Part shown: positions 6,425 through 12,180 of the stretch, in pieces
Layout: every line of letters begins with the position of its first letter
How positions within the stretch are numbered: the first letter of the stretch is position 1
Source: a bacterium
Lineage (GTDB): Bacteria > UBA9089 > UBA9088 > JAGUXG01
Direction: 5' to 3'
DNA length: 16,958 nucleotides
Assembly (NCBI GenBank): GCA_030018505.1
Contig: JASEHO010000018.1
Coordinates: forward strand, 1-16,958
Made by a program: the position numbers and the translations under genes
Notes under the pieces: generated by a model
Seen by the model: only the letters and a program-made list of their open reading frames with translations
The model's database searches: none
Told to the model about the DNA's origin: nothing

Positions 6425-7891
6425 ATGGAATTTGGTAAAAGGATAATAAAAGTTACCGTTATATCACGCTGGTTGATGCTTATAATGGCCATAATGATTC
6501 TTGAGCTATCAAGGGTAGAGTGGCTACAAAGGGCTGAATTATTTATTCCCATTATCATTTTGGTTGCCTATAACCTTATTGCCAGATTTATTCCCTACCA
6601 GATAGCCTATTTCAGAAGGGCTTATGCTGAGACAACCTTGGATATTGTCTTTATCACTGCCATAATCTTTGCCACAGGTGGAATGCAGAGCCAATTCTTT
6701 CTCTTCTACCTCTTTTCTATAATCTTTGCCTCCTGCTATTATCAACCAAAGATAACACTCCTCGTTACCATTGGCATAATCCTCTTGTATATCTGGCTCT
6801 TTCTTATCACCGAGGAGAAAGATATTACCTATCTTTTAGGGAGAATGCCTCTATTTCTTGGAATTGCAGGACTTGTCTCCTTTATTACCAATGAGATACG
6901 ATTGACCCAAAGAGAAGTGGCTGCAGAAAAGGAGATGGCCTCTGTACTTCAGACAGAATTGCAGGAGAGGCTGAATAGGGTGAAAGAAGAGAACAAGAGG
7001 CTATCTGAATTTTATAATGTCTCTACTGACATTGAGGAGATTGGCGATCTTTCCTCTCAGCTTAAGAAGGTTCTTGAGACAGTATCTTCCTATCTTGAGT
7101 GCGAGATAAATCTGATAACAGAGATTGAAAGGGGATTTCATAAGGTGATAGCCGGGGATGATATTATCAAGCAGAATCCAGAAACCTCCCGGCTGATAAA
7201 GGAAACTTGTGCAATCCTTGCAAGCGACATAGAAAAAGATGATAGAGACTTTCTTCTTGCTTACAAGAAAATGGGGGTATCCTCCCTTATCTTACTTCCA
7301 TTAAAGATACAAGAGAATACAATAGGCGCTATACTTTCCTGCTGTAAAAAAAAGAGGGCTTTTTCAGATAATGACCAGAAGTTTTTCAGGATAATAGCCA
7401 ATATCTCCTCGCTTCTTATAGAGAACAAGAGACTCTCCTTTGAGATTAACAGGCTCTCTGTTACAGACAAGCTCACTGCCCTTTTCAACTTCTATTACTT
7501 TGAAGAGGCTCTGAGAAAGGAGATTGAACGGGTAAGAAGGCTGAATTTGGCATTGTCTGTGATTGCCATGAGATTAGATGCAGAAGAACAAGAAGCAGGG
7601 TTGCTCCAAAAGGCAGGGCTTATTGTAAACTACAACACCAGAAGGGAGGATCTTGTAGCTAATAAGGAGAATATCTTCTTTATATTAGCTTATAATGCAA
7701 ATAAAGAGAAGGCTATAAGCCTTTCTGAGAGGATACGAGAAAAAGTCAAAGAAGAGACAGGAAATACAGTAAGCTGTGGAATTGCCACACTCTCAAGCGA
7801 TATATTTACCCATAAAGAGTTGATAGATAAAGCAGAACATGCTCTTTCTGAAGCCTCTAAAACAAAAGATACTATTATTATCTCTGAATGA
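6425..7891 (+). CDS. Membrane sensor with GAF and degenerate GGDEF domain
   Basis: The 488-aa protein has about six hydrophobic helices in residues 10-160 (for example PIIILVAYNLIARFI and FFLFYLFSIIFAS), a charged coiled coil (about 160-205, KEMASVLQTELQERLNRVKEE), a GAF-like domain (about 205-345) and a C-terminal GGDEF-family fold (about 347-488). The GGDEF entry is recognisable (TDKLTALFNFYYFEEAL) and so are VSCGIATL and the last helix (KAEHALSEA), but the catalytic GGDEF loop is replaced by VANKENIFFIL. The domain is therefore unlikely to make cyclic di-GMP and may bind or signal instead. AAGGAGGA sits 5 nt before the ATG. Its stop overlaps the birA start (ATGA), so the two are translationally coupled. 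The ligand is unknown. Confidence 0.8.
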   Translation: MEFGKRIIKVTVISRWLMLIMAIMILELSRVEWLQRAELFIPIIILVAYNLIARFIPYQIAYFRRAYAETTLDIVFITAIIFATGGMQSQFFLFYLFSIIFASCYYQPKITLLVTIGIILLYIWLFLITEEKDITYLLGRMPLFLGIAGLVSFITNEIRLTQREVAAEKEMASVLQTELQERLNRVKEENKRLSEFYNVSTDIEEIGDLSSQLKKVLETVSSYLECEINLITEIERGFHKVIAGDDIIKQNPETSRLIKETCAILASDIEKDDRDFLLAYKKMGVSSLILLPLKIQENTIGAILSCCKKKRAFSDNDQKFFRIIANISSLLIENKRLSFEINRLSVTDKLTALFNFYYFEEALRKEIERVRRLNLALSVIAMRLDAEEQEAGLLQKAGLIVNYNTRREDLVANKENIFFILAYNANKEKAISLSERIREKVKEETGNTVSCGIATLSSDIFTHKELIDKAEHALSEASKTKDTIIISE

Positions 7892-8607
7892 TTGGAAAGA
7901 AGATACATAGGCTTAGTTCAGTAGGCTCAACCAATGATTTAGCCCGCACCCTTATTGCCTCTGGCTGTCAAAATGGAGAGGTCATCATCTCTGATATTCA
8001 GACTGCTGGTCGTGGAAGAGGCGCAAAAGAATGGGTTTCTCCTTCTGGGGGTTTGTGGTTTTCCATAATTTTGTTTCCATCCAATCTTAATGCCGACAAG
8101 CTCCAGTTCCTTTCTTTGATAGTTGGCTTAGTGATGAGTAAGGTGATTGAAGAAAAGACAGGGCTTTGTTGTGCGATAAGATGGCCCAATGACCTTTATC
8201 TGAAAGAGAAGAAGGTTTCTGGAGTCTTGATAGAAAGCAAACTAAGACTGAATTCAGTTGAATGGTTGATAATCGGGATAGGTCTAAACCTTAATGTTGA
8301 CAAAAATTTACTTCCAGAGGGCGCAGGTTCTATCAAAGAAGAGTTGAAAACAGAGATAGAGAAAGAGAGTATATTCTCGGCATTACTCCAAGAGATGGAG
8401 AAGGCATATATTGATTTTCAAGAAAATAGCCTTAAGTTTCTACCAGAGATAAGAGAAAGGTGTCTTAGCTTAGGAAGAAGTGTAAGGTTTGAGATAAATT
8501 CCCAGAGGTTGATAGGAGAGGCTATAGATATAGATGAGAAGGGAAGGTTAGTGGTAGAGGCGCAAGGAAAAACTTATCACCTCCTCTGGGATGCGGAGCT
8601 ACTCTAA
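7888..8607 (+). CDS. birA: Biotin--[biotin carboxyl-carrier protein] ligase, monofunctional
   Basis: The enzyme joins biotin to a lysine on carrier proteins such as the acetyl-CoA carboxylase subunit through biotinyl-AMP. In 239 aa it shows SVGSTNDLA (substrate entry), GRGRGAKEWVSPSGG (the flexible adenylate-binding loop), RWPNDLYLKEKKVSGVLIE split over the family core (lysine and SGVL motifs), IGIGLNLNV, and a C-terminal SH3-like segment near EAQGKTYHLLWDAELL. It lacks the N-terminal winged helix of the E. coli regulator, so it is an enzyme only. The ATGA overlap with the preceding sensor gene shows coupling; no functional link between the two is evident. The TAA stop (8605-8607) lies in the left direct repeat of the element at 8612-8739. 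Confidence 0.93.
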   Translation: MIGKKIHRLSSVGSTNDLARTLIASGCQNGEVIISDIQTAGRGRGAKEWVSPSGGLWFSIILFPSNLNADKLQFLSLIVGLVMSKVIEEKTGLCCAIRWPNDLYLKEKKVSGVLIESKLRLNSVEWLIIGIGLNLNVDKNLLPEGAGSIKEELKTEIEKESIFSALLQEMEKAYIDFQENSLKFLPEIRERCLSLGRSVRFEINSQRLIGEAIDIDEKGRLVVEAQGKTYHLLWDAELL

Positions 8608-8611
8608 AAAG
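8605..8611. repeat. Left copy of 7-bp target-site duplication TAAAAAG
   Basis: TAAAAAG at 8605-8611 is repeated exactly at 8740-8746, flanking the element 8612-8739. The left copy contains the birA TAA stop. Confidence 0.75.
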
Positions 8612-8739
8612 GTAAGCGTTCAGCTTTCAGTCGTCAGCTATCAGTTTTAAGGAAGTTGTCTTCACGCAATGGAAAAGGTATCCCAGGTTAGAGGTTTGCT
8701 TTTCCCATCATTTTTCTTTTGTTTTGGCTGAATGCTTAC
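8612..8739. mobile_element. MITE-like element, family 2 (128 bp)
   Basis: The element has 13-bp terminal inverted repeats with one mismatch (GTAAGCGTTCAGC at 8612-8624; GCTGAATGCTTAC at 8727-8739) and perfect 7-bp direct repeats outside. It has no coding capacity. It contains four heptads ending in TCAGC/TCAGT (8618-8645), the first of which is the inner half of the left terminal repeat, and an inner GGAAAAG/CTTTTCC stem. It lies between the convergent birA and yajQ genes, where its folding could also act as a transcription barrier. Confidence 0.75.
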
Positions 8740-8778
8740 TAAAAAGAGTAGATTTTGCCAGAAGAACCAGATTTTTGC

Positions 8779-9273
8779 TCACCTATAGTTTATAAACTCC
8801 ATATGTATGCCCAGATCCTTTTCTTTGAAGATAGAGATAATTGCCTGTAGGTCATCAATCTTTTTGGCCCGGACGCGCACCTGATCCTTTTGAATCTCTG
8901 CCTGAACCTTCATTTTCAAATCCTTGATAATCTTCACAATCTCTTTTGCCTTATCCTGGACAATCCCTTGCTGAAGGGTAATTATCTGCCTCCAAGTGCC
9001 ACCAGACGCCTCTTCCATCTTCCCATATTGAAGCGATTTCAAGGATACCCCGCGCTTGACTAATTTAGACTGAAGTATATCTATGACGCTTTTCATTTTT
9101 GGTTCATCGTCAGAGACAAGTGTTATTTCAGCCTTATCTTTGTTGAACTCAATGCTACTCTTACTTCCCTTGAAGTCAAATCTCTGGCTCATCTCCTTTG
9201 TTGCCTGATGGACAGAGTTTGTTACCTCAGCCAGGTCAACCTTGCTCACTATATCAAAAGAATGTTCATCCAT
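8779..9273 (-). CDS. yajQ: YajQ-family nucleotide-binding protein
   Basis: This is a 164-aa cytosolic protein of the YajQ/UPF0234 family, two tandem ferredoxin-like folds. Signatures are HSFDIVSKVDLAEVTN at the N-terminus, RFDFKGSKSSIEF, KRGVSLKSLQYG, GGTWRQIITLQQGI and a C-terminal GIHMEFINYR. A family member in Xanthomonas binds cyclic di-GMP; others bind RNA or nucleotides, so the ligand here is not certain. AGGAG lies 7 nt upstream of the ATG. The gene is single and convergent with birA. The neighbouring sensor gene carries a degenerate GGDEF domain, a loose thematic link only. Confidence 0.93.
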   Translation of the reverse strand: MDEHSFDIVSKVDLAEVTNSVHQATKEMSQRFDFKGSKSSIEFNKDKAEITLVSDDEPKMKSVIDILQSKLVKRGVSLKSLQYGKMEEASGGTWRQIITLQQGIVQDKAKEIVKIIKDLKMKVQAEIQKDQVRVRAKKIDDLQAIISIFKEKDLGIHMEFINYR

Positions 9274-9287
9274 ATCATTTCTCCTAA

Positions 9288-9350
9288 GTCTATAGTTTAT
9301 CGTCTATAGTCTATCGTTTATGGTCTATAGTTTATAGTCTATGGTCTGTA
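9288..9350. repeat. Heptad tract, unit GTCTATA / GTTTATR
   Basis: Nine in-phase 7-nt units: GTCTATA, GTTTATC, GTCTATA, GTCTATC, GTTTATG, GTCTATA, GTTTATA, GTCTATG, GTCTGTA. It lies just upstream of the yajQ ribosome-binding site. Confidence 0.9.
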
Positions 9351-9384
9351 TTTTGGGTTTTATCTCCAGACTCCTGACTTTTTT

Positions 9385-9440
9385 CACTTTTCACTTTTAG
9401 TTTTTCACTTTTCACTTCTCTATTCTCACTTCTCTATTTG
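9385..9440. repeat. Heptad tract, unit CACTTTT / CACTTCT, running into argB
   Basis: Eight in-phase units: CACTTTT twice, AGTTTTT, CACTTTT, CACTTCT, CTATTCT, CACTTCT, CTATTTG. The last two units are inside argB and encode its final codons (QIEK and stop). Confidence 0.85.
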
Positions 9441-10259
9441 TGTGCCAATACCTTCATCAGTAAGTATCTCAAGAAGGATAGAGTGGAGAATTCTTCCGTC
9501 AATAATATGAGCCTTTGAAACGCCAGCAGAGACAGCGGTTGCCACAGCCTTTGCCTTTGGTATCATTCCGCCGGCAATACAGCCCTTTTCTATCAAAGGC
9601 TCAATCTCATCTGCCTTTAAGGTTGAAAGAAGGGTTTCTCCATCATATATTCCCTTTGTATCTGTCAGAAGGATGAGTTTCTCGGATGATAAGGCAACAG
9701 CTACATTAGAAGCCACAGTATCTGCGTTAATGTTATATCTCTTGCCTTCTTTATCAACCCCAATAGGAGTTATGACTGGAATAAAACCTGCCTCATCTAA
9801 GAGTTTGATTGGTTCTGTATCTATTTCTGTAACATCTCCAACAAACCCCATTCCTTTTATTGCTGTGGCTTTTATCATACTTGAGTCAACACCAGAAAGC
9901 CCAATAGCCATAGCAGAATGCTTATTCAAAAGAGAGACAATATCACTACCTATCCGACACAGCACCATCTCCACATACTCCATATCCTCTTCACTTGTCA
10001 TCCGTAAGCCTTCAACAAACTTTATCTTTTTTCCTATCTTTTTCATCAACTCATTGATCTTTGGGCCTCCACCATGAACAATCACAGGCTTTATACCCAT
10101 GAACCTCAAAAGGGTGCAGTCTGTAGCAAATGAATCCTTCAGCTTTTCATCAACCATAGCCGCGCCACCATACTTTATGACCACATACTTGCCATAGAAC
10201 CTCTTGATATAAGGCAACGCCTCTATCAGAATCTCTGCTTTTTCAATCTTTTTCTTCAT
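9426..10259 (-). CDS. argB: Acetylglutamate kinase
   Basis: The enzyme phosphorylates N-acetylglutamate, the second step of arginine synthesis. The 277-aa amino-acid-kinase fold shows VVIKYGGAAM (ATP loop), VIVHGGGPKINELM (the GGG loop), KFVEGLRMTS, GLSGVDSSMIKA, the substrate/ATP segment NINADTVASNVA, and LLTDTKGIYD. It is slightly shorter than the common ~290-300 aa but complete. The start is ATG 10259-10257; there is no Shine-Dalgarno sequence, and a strong promoter ends 7 nt before the ATG, so the mRNA should be leaderless. Its last codons and stop (TGA 9428-9426) lie inside a CACTTCT heptad tract, which suggests the C-terminus was rewritten by repeat spread. No other arg gene is in the window. 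Confidence 0.95.
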   Translation of the reverse strand: MKKKIEKAEILIEALPYIKRFYGKYVVIKYGGAAMVDEKLKDSFATDCTLLRFMGIKPVIVHGGGPKINELMKKIGKKIKFVEGLRMTSEEDMEYVEMVLCRIGSDIVSLLNKHSAMAIGLSGVDSSMIKATAIKGMGFVGDVTEIDTEPIKLLDEAGFIPVITPIGVDKEGKRYNINADTVASNVAVALSSEKLILLTDTKGIYDGETLLSTLKADEIEPLIEKGCIAGGMIPKAKAVATAVSAGVSKAHIIDGRILHSILLEILTDEGIGTQIEK

Positions 10260-10266
10260 TTATTAT

Positions 10267-10295
10267 ATTATACTGGGGATAAATTGGGATTGCAA
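10267..10295 (-). promoter_or_regulatory. argB promoter (leaderless)
   Basis: On the minus strand TTGCAA (10295-10290), a 17-nt spacer and a perfect TATAAT (10272-10267), then exactly 7 nt to the ATG. The promoter lies within the decayed end of the RND-transporter remnant. Confidence 0.75.
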
Positions 10296-10474
10296 TAAAA
10301 GATATTTTCAATGACCACAATAGCATCGTCAACTAGCCTGCCCATAGCAATAATCAGCCCGGATAGGGTCATAATGTTTATGGTGAATCCCTTGAAATAC
10401 ATAAGGATAAAGGCGGTAATAACGGAGAAGGGAATGGCTAAAGAGACAATGAGGGTTGGTCTAACGATAAAATA
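10268..10474 (-). pseudogene. Remnant of an RND-family efflux transporter
   Basis: The minus-strand frame reads FIVRPTLIVSLAIPF, then ITAFILMYFKGFTIN, LSGLIIAMG and RLVDDAIVVIENIF, ending at TAA 10270-10268. This matches the part of AcrB/CusA-type inner-membrane pumps around transmembrane helices 3 and 4, including the VDDAIVVIEN segment. Only ~65 codons survive of a protein normally over 1000 aa; the frame is closed by TAG just upstream and has no start, so it is a dead fragment. The usual GILVDD is GRLVDD here. It lies directly upstream of argB and contributes that gene's promoter region. Confidence 0.8.
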
Positions 10475-10611
10475 AGCGGTGAGCTAAGCGAATCTGCTTC
10501 ATTGATTGGTTAGGTAAAAGATTCACTCCACCGTCTCTTTCTTTTAGCTTTCTCTGGCTTACCAAAACTATCACTTTTTAGTAGGCTCTCTTTGTCAATA
10601 GTCAATGTCTG
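10475..10611. other. Non-coding gap after DUF2442 gene
   Basis: The minus strand has a 31-codon open stretch with a TTG start (Lys/Arg-rich, containing SFGKPEKAKRKRRW) that ends at TAA. I do not recognise it, see no ribosome site, and do not call a gene. Confidence 0.3.
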
Positions 10612-10848
10612 TCACTCTCTCTTTACCTGCCATCGTGCCTCAATGGTATCAGCTGACAAATCAGCACCACAATCCCATTCGACAAAGTATCCACCGTTGA
10701 AGACCTTCAGAAATTCGTTGTGATCTCGAAGGGATTCAAACACCTCATATTCCAGATAGGGACTAACATCAAAATAGCCAATGCGACCATCATCTGCAAT
10801 AATGGACAACACCCAGTTGGATTTTGGAGAGAGTTTTGCTATTCTCAT
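10612..10848 (-). CDS. DUF2442 domain protein
   Basis: This 78-aa protein fits the small DUF2442 family: a short beta-rich fold with DDGRIGYFDVSPYLEYEVFESLRDHNEF and the closing GGYFVEWDCGADLSADTIE, close to the family pattern of a strand, F-D-V-x-P-Y-L, then G-x-D-L-x-x-D. AAGGA lies about 8 nt before the ATG. Family members are often next to a DUF4160 partner and are suspected toxin-antitoxin components, but no partner is visible here: the 92 bp upstream has no gene and the downstream side is degenerate sequence. It may be a solitary survivor of a lost pair. Function is unknown. Confidence 0.8.
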   Translation of the reverse strand: MRIAKLSPKSNWVLSIIADDGRIGYFDVSPYLEYEVFESLRDHNEFLKVFNGGYFVEWDCGADLSADTIEARWQVKRE

Positions 10849-10940
10849 TGATCGATTCCTTTGATTGGAAATTGAGCATTAAATTTACTAGAAAACACCT
10901 CAAAAAGCAAGGAAATTTGTAACTTCAAATGATTCAAGTG

Positions 10941-11876
10941 TTACAAATCAAGAAAGAATTTAGATCGCTTTTGGCGAGGTTTCTTTTCTTCTCCAATGAG
11001 AATCAAGACACGGTGGGTTGTATTTATCTCTGAAGGGAGAAAGACATACCTTATCTCAATCTTATCCTTTCTGAAGCCAAAGCCAAAGGATACACCAGAG
11101 CTAATATCAGTCAGTCTGGTAGAGTATCCTGCTTGAAAGCTCATCGTATTGCCTAGAATATATTCTATGCCTGTCGCGTAGAAAAACTCCTCATCTTCAA
11201 AATAAGAAAGGTCTGCCTCAAAGGTTATCGGAAGTTTATTTTCCATATATGCCACGCCTGTTCTTATACCGCAAGGTAGCCGGCTTTCTTCCTTGATGAA
11301 GGACAAACTCTTTAAGAAAAGCCCGGTAAGGACTGCTCCATATTTTATCTTTGACTTTTTGGGCTGACTTGTTAGACCAAGGTTCAGAAAAGCCCCATCT
11401 GCTTTAACATCGTCAATTGTCTCAGTGAGAAGATTGAGACAGGCTCCGCAAGATAGACCCTTTGAAATCTTTGTTGCCAGACCAAGAGTAGCACAGATAT
11501 TGCTGGCTGAATAAAGCCTTCCTGTTCCATCTGGATCTTCTTTGGTTGTCTCCTTTATCTTTGGTGAGTCTAAATAGTTTAATCCAAAGGAAAGGAAGAG
11601 GTTTCTTAAGGGAATGCCCCCAGCAACAAAACTTTGCTGGGTATTAGCCAGCCAGAGGTTATGACCGGCAAGAAATTGGAGACCGGATAAATCAGAAAGA
11701 CCTGCTGGGTTTAGAAATAGGGCTTCTATATCCTTGCCTGAGGCAACATTTGCACCGCCCATAGAGGTTGCCCTTACACCGACACCAATCTTGAGGAACT
11801 CTCCAGAATACCTTCCCTCTCCCCTTCCATATAAACTACCAAAACTTATGAAAAGAAGGACGATTAGAGCCTTCAT
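10941..11876 (-). CDS. PorV/PorQ-family outer-membrane beta-barrel protein
   Basis: The 311-aa protein has a signal peptide (MKALIVLLFISFGSLYG, cleavage near residue 17-20) and the family N-terminus GEFLKIGVGVRATSMGGANVA, followed by ALFLNPAGLS, a hallmark shared with FadL-like and PorV barrels. Alternating strands with aromatic caps follow (FLSFGLNYLDS, IEIRYVFLPSE). PorV proteins in Bacteroidetes receive cargo of the type IX secretion system; elsewhere the family's role is open. It lies downstream of two exported proteins with C-terminal tail domains, suggesting that they are its clients. No Shine-Dalgarno sequence precedes the ATG and no clear promoter is seen; element B lies just upstream. 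An imperfect TGTAAC/GTTACA hairpin (10918-10945) spans the stop and is a weak terminator candidate. Confidence 0.82.
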   Translation of the reverse strand: MKALIVLLFISFGSLYGRGEGRYSGEFLKIGVGVRATSMGGANVASGKDIEALFLNPAGLSDLSGLQFLAGHNLWLANTQQSFVAGGIPLRNLFLSFGLNYLDSPKIKETTKEDPDGTGRLYSASNICATLGLATKISKGLSCGACLNLLTETIDDVKADGAFLNLGLTSQPKKSKIKYGAVLTGLFLKSLSFIKEESRLPCGIRTGVAYMENKLPITFEADLSYFEDEEFFYATGIEYILGNTMSFQAGYSTRLTDISSGVSFGFGFRKDKIEIRYVFLPSEINTTHRVLILIGEEKKPRQKRSKFFLDL

Positions 11877-11970
11877 TTGTATTCAGAGAAAATTTAAATC
11901 CCTAATTATGTTTTATTCTTGGCATACTAAAGAACAGGTTAAGAAGATTGAAACACTACTTAATAATCGT

Positions 11971-12162
11971 GGGACGGTTCACTCTTGTTTGAAATCTTGC
12001 AGAGTAAAAAATGGAAATTAGAAATGAGATTTGAAATTAGAAATTTGAAATTGGCAAGAAAGAAGACTATGATTTCGAATTTCTTCCTAATTTCTAATTT
12101 CCAATTTCGAATTTCCAATTTCTCCCTAAATCAGAGGAAAAAAGATGAAAATGAACCGTCCC
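11971..12162. mobile_element. MITE-like element, family 1, copy B (192 bp)
   Basis: The ends are inverted repeats identical for 11 bp (GGGACGGTTCA both read inward). The left flank matches copy A to about 12017 (including TTGTTTGAAATCTTGC), and the right flank matches it through GATGAAAATGAAYCGTCCC. The 90-bp core (12013-12102) is the reverse complement of copy A's core with about one substitution and one 1-nt indel. Extra AATTTCN heptads follow at 12103-12123. No direct repeat flanks this copy. It occupies most of the gap between the PorV-like gene and the 590-aa cohesin gene; the rest of that gap (11877-11970) shows no supportable gene. Confidence 0.75.
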
Positions 12163-12180
12163 ATTCTTTTGACTCCTGAC

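Noticed and set aside
11911..12021. Small plus-strand protein beginning MFYSWHTKEQVKK
   Set aside because: It runs directly into element B, has no ribosome site and no recognised family; at best a relic.
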